From Flavobacteriales bacterium (GTDB lineage: Bacteria > Bacteroidota > Bacteroidia > CAIKAF01), in assembly GCA_026418175.1 (NCBI GenBank), contig JAOABX010000003.1, positions 53,084 to 117,083 of the forward strand: a stretch of 64,000 nt of DNA. Reading direction: 5' to 3'. A model generated the notes under the pieces. That model saw nothing but the letters and a program-made list of their open reading frames with translations, was not told where the DNA came from and searched no databases. Numbering within the stretch: the first letter of the stretch is position 1; each line of letters starts with the position of its first letter. A program made the translations under genes and the position numbers. Shown here piece by piece: positions 17,308 through 25,317 of the stretch.

Positions 17308-18363
17308 TTATGTATTTTTCAGGTAGTCTTCTTTCAAAAATTTCACCATTTTTTCAATGGCTTTGGCCCGATGGCTAATTTTATTTTTTTCATCAAGGCT
17401 CATTTCGGCAAAGGTTCGATGCTCTCCTTCGGGAATAAATACAGGATCGTACCCAAATCCCCCTTCTCCTTTTGGAGATTCTGCAATTTTTCCGTTTACA
17501 ATGCCTTCAAACCGATATTCTGTAGCATTCATAACTAACGATATTACTGTTCGAAAACGGGCATTTCGGTTTGTTTTGCCTTCCATTGCTTTCAACAGCT
17601 TTTCCACATTCATCATTGCAGTGGCCTTTTCGCCTGCATAACGGGCCGAATAAACACCCGGTGCTCCGTCTAAAGCATCTACTTCCAAGCCTGTATCATC
17701 AGCAAAACATGGTAACCCATGCATGCTGTATACATGATTTGCTTTTTGCCAGGCATTATATTCTAAGGTATTTCCATTTTCAGGTAATTCTTCCCGGATT
17801 CCCATCTCTTCCAGTGTATACAAAGCCACTCTAGGGTCATTCAATACCCTCCGAATTTCTTCCAGTTTATATTTGTTGTTGGACGCAAAGCAAAGTTTTA
17901 ACAATGCGGTTTCTTCAACCCGTACTTTTAATACCACTTTTTTTACTTGGCATACATTCTTATGAATCAGGTTGGGCATGTGTACATCGGTAGGAAAGAA
18001 TATGGTAAAAAAACCTGCAGAAACTGTAATTGTTTCACCAGGCCCTTCAAATAATGCATAGTCATTTTCAGGCTGATAGGGTTGAATTGTTTTCATGTGA
18101 TGAAGTGGTGCAACAGCCATATCTTCCGTTCCAGATACCACGTATTGTATATCAATATACTTTCGATGTGCCTCCCATTTTCTAACTTCTCGTGCCTCTG
18201 TTTCATACGAATTTACGATAGAATACAAATCTTCACCATGTAGATCATATTTACCGTTTTCTACTTTTGAAAAATCCGTATTTTTAAGATATTCAAATCC
18301 TTTAGCAAAAAGGGGGTGTAGCGGTTCGTAAAGATGTGCATTTTGAAGGTGGTCTAGTATCAT
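17308..18363 (-). CDS. YhcH/YiaL-RdgB fusion protein
   Basis: The frame encodes two full-length domains with no stop between them. Residues 1-~150 are a YhcH/YjgK/YiaL (DUF386) cupin-like domain (KWEAHRKYIDIQYVVSG, FFTIFFPTDVHMPN). Residues ~154-351 are a RdgB/HAM1 non-canonical purine NTP pyrophosphatase, which removes dITP, dXTP and ITP: FASNNKYKLEEI, ADDTGLEVDAL, GVYSARYAG, GFGYDPVF, SHRAKA. Start 18363 avoids overlap with the divergent porin gene. A TTG at 17904 could be an independent start for the RdgB part, so coupled translation instead of a true fusion remains possible. Cytoplasmic. Confidence 0.88.
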   Translation of the reverse strand: MILDHLQNAHLYEPLHPLFAKGFEYLKNTDFSKVENGKYDLHGEDLYSIVNSYETEAREVRKWEAHRKYIDIQYVVSGTEDMAVAPLHHMKTIQPYQPENDYALFEGPGETITVSAGFFTIFFPTDVHMPNLIHKNVCQVKKVVLKVRVEETALLKLCFASNNKYKLEEIRRVLNDPRVALYTLEEMGIREELPENGNTLEYNAWQKANHVYSMHGLPCFADDTGLEVDALDGAPGVYSARYAGEKATAMMNVEKLLKAMEGKTNRNARFRTVISLVMNATEYRFEGIVNGKIAESPKGEGGFGYDPVFIPEGEHRTFAEMSLDEKNKISHRAKAIEKMVKFLKEDYLKNT

Positions 18364-18382
18364 AGCGTCATTGAATTGAAAT

Positions 18383-18390
18383 CTAAGGTA
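18383..18390 (-). promoter_or_regulatory. -7-like element (TACCTTAG) of the YhcH-RdgB gene
   Basis: The reverse strand reads TACCTTAG, one base off TAnnTTTG, 19 nt before the ATG at 18363. This spacing supports that start over the upstream in-frame one at 18510. Confidence 0.35.
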
Positions 18391-18443
18391 AAAAAACTTG
18401 GCGTAGGTTGTTTTGAATATCTGGTAATCCTGCATGAATGATG

Positions 18444-18451
18444 TATTTTTG
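18444..18451 (+). promoter_or_regulatory. -7 element (TATTTTTG) of the porin gene
   Basis: TATTTTTG matches TAnnTTTG. It lies inside the longest porin ORF, between the ATG at 18434 and the TTG at 18467, which argues for the TTG start 15 nt downstream. Confidence 0.4.
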
Positions 18452-18466
18452 TCAAACACATCCAGA

Positions 18467-20422
18467 TTGAAAAAGGTAGCTTTTATTCTTTGGTCTATAA
18501 CTTGGCCCATCGTGTTTTACGCACAGCAGTCGCGTAAAGACTCTCTGCGTATTTTGCGAGATACTGCCCGGGTCAATTATTTAGATCTTTCATTTTATTT
18601 AAAAACTTCACGTTTTCGTTTTGACTGTGAAGATTCTACTTATGACCAATTGCGTTTTTTTGATCCGGCTATAAAACAAAATATTGTAAACAGCAGTTTG
18701 GGAAACTTGGGAACGGCTATTCAGCAAGCCTATTTTCAATCACAACGCAGAGAGGGATTTGATTTGGGCGGCCGGGCGTTTGAAATCTATTGGTTTACGC
18801 CTCAAAATACACGCTATTACTTTACATTAAGGCCCTATACAAAAATTGCCTATTTCTTAGGAATGGGCAGCGAGCAAATGTTGGATGTGATGCATACGCA
18901 GCGTATCACAAAAGATTTACAACTAGGTATTCAATATTATCATATTAACTCTACTGGATTTTATCAACGCCAAGATGCGGTACATCATAACTTCCGTTTT
19001 TTTGGACGGTATCAAACTCCCAACAAAAGATATAAGTTGTTGATAAATTATAATCACAACGAATTTGCTGTAATGGAAAGCGGAGGCTTAAAAAATGACA
19101 GTAATTTTATTTTCAACGGCTTGATTGCATCTGGAGGAATCGTGGTACCGAACTCCAACCGAAAAACATATCCTGTGATGCTGGACAGTGCTATGAACCG
19201 ATGGAGTAATAATTCTGTAGCAGTAATCCATTCCTATTCTTTTCAACGAAAAGCTACTGACAGCCTTCAGCAGCAGGATGAAAGGCCACTTTTTACGTTA
19301 ATGCACCGCTTGCAATATGAAAATAGGGAAAATCGTTTCCGTGATGGCCGGCCTAACATATCGTATTATCCGCAAGTGTTGTATGATTCTACACTTTCCA
19401 GGCATCGTATCTTTTTAAATGATGTACAAAATGAATTTCGGGCAATTCTTTCACTTCGAAAAAAATATAAAAGCAACAGCCCATTTTATGCAGGCATTCG
19501 TCATCAGTATGTGGATGTAAAAAACACGGTGGGTTTTAACCGGGGAGATACCTTGGAGTATGATTCTGTGATGTTGAATCAACATTGGCATAACTTGAAT
19601 GTATTGGGGGGGATACGACTTGATATTACCAATAAAATACTGATTGAGGCTGAAGGTACTTATTATTTTGCAGGATATAATTTGAATGATTTTCATGTTG
19701 GTGGGGCAATAGAATATAATTCCTCTGATTCGGCCAAGGTACAACATCATATCCGAGCTTTTATATCCTATGCACAATTTCAGCCGGCATATATGTTTCG
19801 TTTTTTCAGGTCAAATCATTATGAGTGGAGCAATACCTTTTCACCACAACGGGAGCTTCGGGCTGGACTTCATTATAGAGTGCCTCAATGGAAGTTGGAA
19901 GTAGAATTTAATTCCTATCTACTTAATAACTACATGTATTTTGATGTTGCTGCCTTACCGGTTCAATTTGGTAATGTGAATACAGTTTTTACTTTGGCTT
20001 TAAGAAAGCGTTTCAGAGCATGGAAGTTCTTTTTCGATAATCAGTACATCGGCCAGTATTCCAGCAGCCAAATCATTAGAATCCCTTTGTTTATTGGCCG
20101 ATTTTCTTTTTATTTCGAAAGTTATTTATTTAAGAAAGCTTTGTTTATGAACATTGGTTTTGACTTGTGGTATAATACTCCTGTTAAAGCTAATGCTTAT
20201 AATCCGGTTACAGCACAATTTTACCTACAAAACGATCAGACTACTGGCAACTATCCTTTTCTGGATATATTTTTAAATGCCCGCATTAAAACTGTTCAAA
20301 TATACGTACGGTTACGAAACGTGAATCAGCGATTTCCTGCCATTCCTTATTATTATACTCCACACTATCCATTGCAGGATCGAAGTATACAGTTTGGAAT
20401 CTCATGGAATTTTTACAATTAA
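18467..20422 (+). CDS. Putative outer-membrane porin (Bacteroidota type)
   Basis: A ~650-residue protein with a signal peptide (KKVAFILWS to VFYAQ), then a DSLRILRDTARVNYLDLSF segment and a large beta-barrel. The barrel has alternating aromatic strands (YYFTLRPYTKIAYF, LLINYNHNEFAVM, WKLEVEFNSYLLNNYMYFD) and ends in an amphipathic strand (IQFGISWNFYN) with an aromatic C-terminal region. This fits the Bacteroidota 'putative porin' family, perhaps for passive solute entry. The start is either TTG 18467, which gives the cleaner signal peptide, or ATG 18434 in the same frame. The K+ channel gene follows after 6 bases, so they are likely co-transcribed. Confidence 0.82.
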   Translation: MKKVAFILWSITWPIVFYAQQSRKDSLRILRDTARVNYLDLSFYLKTSRFRFDCEDSTYDQLRFFDPAIKQNIVNSSLGNLGTAIQQAYFQSQRREGFDLGGRAFEIYWFTPQNTRYYFTLRPYTKIAYFLGMGSEQMLDVMHTQRITKDLQLGIQYYHINSTGFYQRQDAVHHNFRFFGRYQTPNKRYKLLINYNHNEFAVMESGGLKNDSNFIFNGLIASGGIVVPNSNRKTYPVMLDSAMNRWSNNSVAVIHSYSFQRKATDSLQQQDERPLFTLMHRLQYENRENRFRDGRPNISYYPQVLYDSTLSRHRIFLNDVQNEFRAILSLRKKYKSNSPFYAGIRHQYVDVKNTVGFNRGDTLEYDSVMLNQHWHNLNVLGGIRLDITNKILIEAEGTYYFAGYNLNDFHVGGAIEYNSSDSAKVQHHIRAFISYAQFQPAYMFRFFRSNHYEWSNTFSPQRELRAGLHYRVPQWKLEVEFNSYLLNNYMYFDVAALPVQFGNVNTVFTLALRKRFRAWKFFFDNQYIGQYSSSQIIRIPLFIGRFSFYFESYLFKKALFMNIGFDLWYNTPVKANAYNPVTAQFYLQNDQTTGNYPFLDIFLNARIKTVQIYVRLRNVNQRFPAIPYYYTPHYPLQDRSIQFGISWNFYN

Positions 20423-20428
20423 AAGCAT

Positions 20429-21232
20429 ATGAAACATCTGAAAAGAAAGGTTTACGAAACTATTGAATATACCGGAAAACCCTTTAGTGTCAATTGGATT
20501 TATGATGTACTCTTGATTTTGATGGTTTTGTTAAATGCTTTTGCCATCATGATGGAATCTATTGATGAAGTAAATGCTATGTATTACGAAAAGCTACTTG
20601 GGTTTGAAATTTTTTCTGTGGTTTTTTTTGCAGCCGACTATTTTTTAAGGTTGTGGAGTATTACTGAAAACAGTCGTTTTCAGCGTCCAGTTATTGGTAG
20701 GCTAAAATACATGATTACTCCCATGGCCATTATTGATTTGCTCGCATTTTTTCCTTATTTCATTGCCGTATATTTTCATCACTTTGAATACGTTAAATTC
20801 TTTGCAATACTTCGTTTTTTTCGCTTTTTAAAAGTGGTTCGATACATCAAAGCAGTAAAAATATTTGGAAACGTACTCAAGAATAAGCGTCATGAACTTT
20901 CATTTAGTTTTGTGTTTGTGCTTTTTATATTATTACTGGTTTCTACATTAATGTATTATGTGGAACGCGATGCTCAACCCGAAGATTTTAAAAGTATTCC
21001 TCATGCCATGTGGTGGGCTATTGCTACCCTTACAACCGTTGGTTATGGCGATGTTGTGCCGATAACCACTTTGGGAAAAATACTTGGTGGAATAATAGCA
21101 ATATTAGGTATAGGCTTGGTGGCTATTCCCAGTGGTATTATGGCTGCTGGCTTTACAGAAGAAATAAGAAAAGAGCGCGAACAAAACAATCCTAAACATT
21201 TTTGTCCGCATTGTGGAAATTATATTGACTAA
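20429..21232 (+). CDS. Voltage-gated-type potassium channel
   Basis: The 267-residue inner-membrane protein has the six-segment ion-transport layout. S1 is near residue 25, an S4-like helix with spaced Arg/Lys (FAILRFFRFLKVVRYIKAVK) near 127-147, and a pore helix with the K+ selectivity filter TTVGYGD follows. The S6 segment is GIGLVAIPSGIMAAGF. The C terminus ends in a CPHCG pair, half of a zinc ribbon, an unusual small cytoplasmic tail. Gating by voltage is inferred from the S4 charges. It is likely in an operon with the porin upstream. Confidence 0.93.
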   Translation: MKHLKRKVYETIEYTGKPFSVNWIYDVLLILMVLLNAFAIMMESIDEVNAMYYEKLLGFEIFSVVFFAADYFLRLWSITENSRFQRPVIGRLKYMITPMAIIDLLAFFPYFIAVYFHHFEYVKFFAILRFFRFLKVVRYIKAVKIFGNVLKNKRHELSFSFVFVLFILLLVSTLMYYVERDAQPEDFKSIPHAMWWAIATLTTVGYGDVVPITTLGKILGGIIAILGIGLVAIPSGIMAAGFTEEIRKEREQNNPKHFCPHCGNYID

Positions 21233-21262
21233 ATTTTAACAAATATCCTATTATCTACTACT

Positions 21263-21270
21263 TATTTTTG
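21263..21270 (+). promoter_or_regulatory. -7 element (TATTTTTG) abutting the 21277 gene
   Basis: TATTTTTG matches TAnnTTTG and ends 6 nt before the ATG at 21277, predicting an almost leaderless transcript. Confidence 0.55.
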
Positions 21271-21276
21271 CAGTAG

Positions 21277-21654
21277 ATGAATAAAATTAATTACATCATT
21301 TTTAATGGAATTATTAGTTTACTTATTCTGGCGATGATTAACGTTTCGCTGGATTTATCGTTATACTCTTTTCGTTCGATATCTGCAGAAAAAGAAACTG
21401 TTGTAGAGATTGATGTAAATAGTGTAGCCGAATTGGTGCTTGAAGTGGGGTTTGATTTGGAAGATCAAGAAATAAATGAAGAAGAAGAAGTACCGCCAGC
21501 CAAGCCACAGAAACCTGTTTTAAAACTTGTACCCGGCAAATGGTTTCTGCAACTCATAATACCTAATAGGTTCATTGAAATAAAGTTCATTTCAATTTCA
21601 TTAAATCATTATTCATCAATTTTTTCCCAAGATTCTCCTCCACCAAGAGTTTGA
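21277..21654 (+). CDS. Small membrane-anchored protein, unknown
   Basis: The 125-residue product has one N-terminal hydrophobic segment (residues ~6-28), then an acidic region (EDQEINEEEEVPP), a proline/lysine linker and a short C terminus ending SPPPRV. There is no cleavage motif, so the segment is probably an anchor. I do not recognise the family. It precedes a beta-barrel gene by 44 bases and is separated from it by a perfect hairpin that includes its own stop codon, so the two are likely one unit in the envelope. Confidence 0.7.
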   Translation: MNKINYIIFNGIISLLILAMINVSLDLSLYSFRSISAEKETVVEIDVNSVAELVLEVGFDLEDQEINEEEEVPPAKPQKPVLKLVPGKWFLQLIIPNRFIEIKFISISLNHYSSIFSQDSPPPRV

Positions 21655-21687
21655 ATTTTTACTTCAGTTACTAAGTAAAAATTCAAA
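21650..21687 (+). promoter_or_regulatory. Perfect 15-bp intercistronic hairpin
   Basis: The arms 21650-21664 and 21673-21687 are perfectly complementary around an 8-base loop. The stop codon of the upstream gene (21652-21654) lies in the first arm, and the next ATG (21699) starts 11 bases after the second. No T-run follows, so a terminator is unlikely. It may be a translation-control or mRNA-stability element, or a protein-binding site. Confidence 0.6.
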
Positions 21688-21698
21688 TAAAGGTGTTT

Positions 21699-22625
21699 AT
21701 GAAAAAAAATTCAACTTTAATAGTCATATTATGGCTAAGTGTTTCTGCCTTTGCTCAGGGAACACTTGATTCAATTAAAATTTACAAAGAGTTTATTGAC
21801 TCTTTGTATATTGAAGAAATTGAACAGACTCATAATGTTAAATTACCCGACAAGGTTTTGCACGCCGAACCTTTATTTATAGATCTTATACGAGATCTTG
21901 GTGCACGTAAAGGCGAAAAAGAATGGAACATAGGAATGGGATTTACTGATAAGCAGCAGTATGATAAGTACACAGCCCTGGTGGAATATGAATTTGCTCC
22001 GGTTAATAGGCTTGGGTTAGAACTTGAAATTCCGGTAAATATTTATTTACCACAAACTAACTATCATAAAGATTCTGTTCCATCTAACCGAATTGAGTCA
22101 TTTAAGATGGCTGTGCAGTATTCATTTCTAGTTTCTGAACTTTTGAAAACTACGCTTGCTGCTGGATATATTAATGAATTGGAACTAACAGATTTGAAGG
22201 ATATGGGAAAAAAGCCTTTTTTCAATGGAAATTTATTTAATCCATTCATCATTGCTGCCAAACGCTGGGGGGCACGTTTTCATAGCCTCATATATACCGG
22301 GCCCCGTTTTTTACTTGAGTTTGAAAACAAAAGCCTTCACTTTAATTATGAATTGCATACTAGCGTGCATTATATGATTCCTGGAACACGCAATTTTATT
22401 GGATTAGAAGTGAACAAGTATTTTCATCCAGGATCTTTTGATATGGTGTTGAGGCCGCAGATGAGAATTGGTTTAGCTGATAATTTTTTGGTGGGTGTAG
22501 TCACAGGCATTCCTATTGATCGTTCACAGGAGCGATTGAGTGTATTTATGCGGCTTATCTATGAGCCAGGCCATCGGCATTTGCCAAGGAAACTTAAAAA
22601 GATGCCTGTTAAGCATTCGTATTAA
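21699..22625 (+). CDS. Outer-membrane beta-barrel-like protein
   Basis: The 308-residue product has a signal peptide (to about SAFAQG), a conserved-looking HAEPLFIDLIRDLGARKGE segment near residue 58, and then a series of beta strands typical of an outer-membrane barrel (LGLELEIPVNIYL, HSLIYTGPRFLLEF, FNYELHTSVHYM, VMRLIYEP-like end). The start is ATG 21699, not the GTG two codons upstream. Substrate or role is not evident. Its last 17 bases overlap the convergent DUF2306-like gene. Confidence 0.72.
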   Translation: MKKNSTLIVILWLSVSAFAQGTLDSIKIYKEFIDSLYIEEIEQTHNVKLPDKVLHAEPLFIDLIRDLGARKGEKEWNIGMGFTDKQQYDKYTALVEYEFAPVNRLGLELEIPVNIYLPQTNYHKDSVPSNRIESFKMAVQYSFLVSELLKTTLAAGYINELELTDLKDMGKKPFFNGNLFNPFIIAAKRWGARFHSLIYTGPRFLLEFENKSLHFNYELHTSVHYMIPGTRNFIGLEVNKYFHPGSFDMVLRPQMRIGLADNFLVGVVTGIPIDRSQERLSVFMRLIYEPGHRHLPRKLKKMPVKHSY

Positions 22626-23229
22626 CAGGTGGCAGAAATTTTTTTCTGCGGAGCCTATAGTTCCAAATAATTATTAGTGGCATGATGAGTAAAGTTGGCA
22701 GCAACCAGTGCCACCATGCATCACCCGAAAAAACAACATTCACAGCAAATGCTGTAGTTGCTGCAATGAATCTGCCAAGCATTTTTCCAGCATGTGAACG
22801 AAGTAAATGTAAATCGTCATTTTTTTCTGATCGAATCAACCAAAGATCTTGTAAAACCAATAGTAATTGTAAAAGGCCAAATACAACTAGAAATACAATT
22901 TGGGTAAGTATCATGTACATTCCACAGGCAAACCCAATAAATGCTAAAATATAATATAGCTTTTTCCATGTTTCAAACCTTGACCGAAGACTTATGAATG
23001 CTGAAAATAACATGTATAGCGTAAACCCACCGATGCTTAAAAATATCATATGTTTCATTTGAAAACTAATAAAAATGGCAAGAATGGAAGAAATTATCAT
23101 GGAAATAAAATACAATTTGCCTAATTTTTTATGCCAATTGTTGCTTTTGTTTGGGATGATAATTACAGCCAATCCGCATGCTAAACCAATAAAACCTCCT
23201 GCTGCATGAATGATGGAAATGATGGACAT
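22609..23229 (-). CDS. Multi-pass membrane protein, DUF2306-like
   Basis: The 206-residue inner-membrane protein has six to seven hydrophobic segments. Family-type features are an early IHAAGGFIGLACG helix, NNWHKKLGKLYF between the first two helices, and LLRSHAGKMLGRFIAATTAF late, with His residues in loops as in DUF2306 proteins. Function unknown. The start ATG 23229 is the first in frame. Its stop overlaps the convergent barrel gene by 17 bases. Confidence 0.72.
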   Translation of the reverse strand: MSIISIIHAAGGFIGLACGLAVIIIPNKSNNWHKKLGKLYFISMIISSILAIFISFQMKHMIFLSIGGFTLYMLFSAFISLRSRFETWKKLYYILAFIGFACGMYMILTQIVFLVVFGLLQLLLVLQDLWLIRSEKNDDLHLLRSHAGKMLGRFIAATTAFAVNVVFSGDAWWHWLLPTLLIMPLIIIWNYRLRRKKFLPPVNTNA

Positions 23230-23350
23230 ATATTTTTTTATCCAAAAGCAATTAGCGAATGGGGTACACTATAAATAAAATGGTTTGATTATTATTTAGA
23301 TAAATATATGCATTAATGGGTGAAGTGAAAGTAAATAGGGTAAATGAAAT

Positions 23351-25288
23351 TTATGATTCTAATTTTTCAAGTTCAGTTAATAGTTTTTCCCAAGCCTCCA
23401 TGGCACTTTCCAGCTGATGTTTTTTTTGTTCATATTCTTCAAAAAATCCAGGTTGATTGATTAAATTCTTGTATTGTTCAGGATCTTGTAATTGGTTATC
23501 CAAGGCCTTGATTTGTGATTCCAAATCTTGAATTTTTTTCTCAGCCTGATTTACTTGATTTTTTAGCTTACGAATTTCTTTGTCTCGATTTTTCTGTTTA
23601 TCGCTTGACTTATTTTCATCAAGAGAATTTTTCGGCGTTGTTTTGTTTTCCTTGTTTAATTCAAACTCCCTAAAATTTTCGGCATTGCGTTTGGCAAGAA
23701 ATTCGGTTACATCTCCCAGATGCTGCTTAATTCCTTCTTTTGTAAATTCAAAGGTTTTGTTGGTTAACCCCTTTAAAAAATCTCGGTCGTGTGATACAAC
23801 AATCAATGTACCCTCGAAGTTTTGCAATGCATTTTTTAATACATCTTTTGAGATCATATCCAGGTGATTCGTTGGCTCATCAAGGATTAAAAAGTTTAAT
23901 GGTTCCAGTAATAGTTTAGCCAAAGACAATCGGGCTTTTTCTCCTCCAGACAATACTTTTACTTTTTTTTCTACATCTTCGCCGCTAAACAGAAAAGCTC
24001 CCAAAATGGAACGAACTTGGGTAAATTTGTCGCTGGTGTAAGCAGCTTCTTCCATTTCTTTCAATATCGTATTCTCGCCTTGCAGTTTGTTGGCCTGATG
24101 TTGTGCAAAATATCCAAGGCATACATTATGGCCATATTCCAGTTTGCCTTCGTAATCCAGGTCTTTGGCAATAATTCGGCTCAAGGTAGTTTTTCCCATG
24201 CCATTTTTTCCTACAAATGCGATGCGGTCTCCACGGTCTATAGTAAAATTCATAGGGCGTATAACCTGCTTATTGCTATAGCTTTTTTGAATATTTTCTC
24301 CTCTTACAATTACTTTTCCTGCCCTGGGTGGTTCAGGAAAACGAATGTTGATTTTTGAAACATCCTCAACATCCAATTCAATTCGTTCAATTTTATCAAG
24401 CTTTTTAATTAACGATTGAGCAAAACTAGCTTTTGAGGCTTTTGCCCGAAAACGCTCAATGTTTCGTTCCATTTGAGCAATTTGCTTTTCTTGGTTGCGG
24501 GCAGCCGATTCTAATTTTTCCCGCCGCTCTTTTCGTAGCTCAAGGTATTTGGAGTATGGAGCTTTGTAATCTTCAATTCTTCCATTTGTAATTTCAAGGG
24601 TGCGGTTAGTAATCTTATCTAAAAAAGTACGATCATGCGAAATCATCATGATAGCACCACTGTAATTGATAAGAAAATCTTCGAGCCAGATGATTGATTC
24701 AATATCCAAGTGGTTTGTAGGTTCATCGAGCAATAGCAGATCTGGCTGCTGAAGGAGAATTTTGGCCAGTTCTATCCGCATTTGCCATCCTCCACTAAAT
24801 TCATTTACGTTGCGGTTGAAGTCGGAAGTCTCAAACCCAAGGCCTTTTAGAATGCGCTCCATTTTTTCTTCCATTTCATATCCCCCCAATACCTGAAAGT
24901 GATGCTGTGCGTCATTCATCTGTTCGATGAGCTGCATGTAGCTATCGCTATCATAGTCGGTTCGCCGTGTAAGTTCTTCTTGAATAATGGCAATTTTTTT
25001 TTCAAGTGCGATGACTTTCTCAAAAGCTTTACGGGTTTCTTCCTTCACTGTTAATTGTGATGTATTGTGAAACTCCTGAGGTAGATAGCCAATGGTAGCA
25101 TCCCGTGGGATCGAAACTTCTCCATTGGTAGGTTTTTGAAGGCCTTTTATGATTTTCAGCAAGGTTGATTTTCCTGCTCCATTTCGCCCAGTTAAACCAA
25201 TTCGGTCATCCCGATTTATAAGAAATGATATATTTTCAAAAAGCGGCTTTCCGCCAAATACAACCGATAAATTAGATACCCCGATCAT
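23351..25288 (-). CDS. ABC-F family ATPase (ribosome-associated, YdiF/Uup-like)
   Basis: The 645-residue soluble protein has two ABC ATPase domains and no membrane segments. Domain 1 has Walker A GRNGAGKST, signature SGGWQMR and Walker B LLLLDEPTNHLD. Domain 2 has GKNGMGKTT, LSGGEKAR and FLILDEPTNHLD. A Lys/Arg-rich linker (AARNQEKQIAQMERNIERF) joins them, and a charged coiled coil (~residues 540-640) ends the protein, as in Uup/YdiF. ABC-F proteins act on ribosomes in translation or drug protection; which one applies here cannot be told. A -7 element ends 5 nt before the start. Confidence 0.95.
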   Translation of the reverse strand: MIGVSNLSVVFGGKPLFENISFLINRDDRIGLTGRNGAGKSTLLKIIKGLQKPTNGEVSIPRDATIGYLPQEFHNTSQLTVKEETRKAFEKVIALEKKIAIIQEELTRRTDYDSDSYMQLIEQMNDAQHHFQVLGGYEMEEKMERILKGLGFETSDFNRNVNEFSGGWQMRIELAKILLQQPDLLLLDEPTNHLDIESIIWLEDFLINYSGAIMMISHDRTFLDKITNRTLEITNGRIEDYKAPYSKYLELRKERREKLESAARNQEKQIAQMERNIERFRAKASKASFAQSLIKKLDKIERIELDVEDVSKINIRFPEPPRAGKVIVRGENIQKSYSNKQVIRPMNFTIDRGDRIAFVGKNGMGKTTLSRIIAKDLDYEGKLEYGHNVCLGYFAQHQANKLQGENTILKEMEEAAYTSDKFTQVRSILGAFLFSGEDVEKKVKVLSGGEKARLSLAKLLLEPLNFLILDEPTNHLDMISKDVLKNALQNFEGTLIVVSHDRDFLKGLTNKTFEFTKEGIKQHLGDVTEFLAKRNAENFREFELNKENKTTPKNSLDENKSSDKQKNRDKEIRKLKNQVNQAEKKIQDLESQIKALDNQLQDPEQYKNLINQPGFFEEYEQKKHQLESAMEAWEKLLTELEKLES

Positions 25289-25293
25289 GGATG

Positions 25294-25301
25294 CAAAGGT
25301 A
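25294..25301 (-). promoter_or_regulatory. -7 element (TACCTTTG) abutting the ABC-F gene
   Basis: The reverse strand reads TACCTTTG and ends 5 nt before the ATG, predicting a leaderless or near-leaderless mRNA. Confidence 0.6.
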
Positions 25302-25317
25302 TCATATCGTGAGGAGA

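Noticed and set aside
18364..18510. Longer N terminus for the YhcH-RdgB gene
   Set aside because: It would overlap the divergent porin start and promoter. The YhcH family begins near the ATG at 18363.
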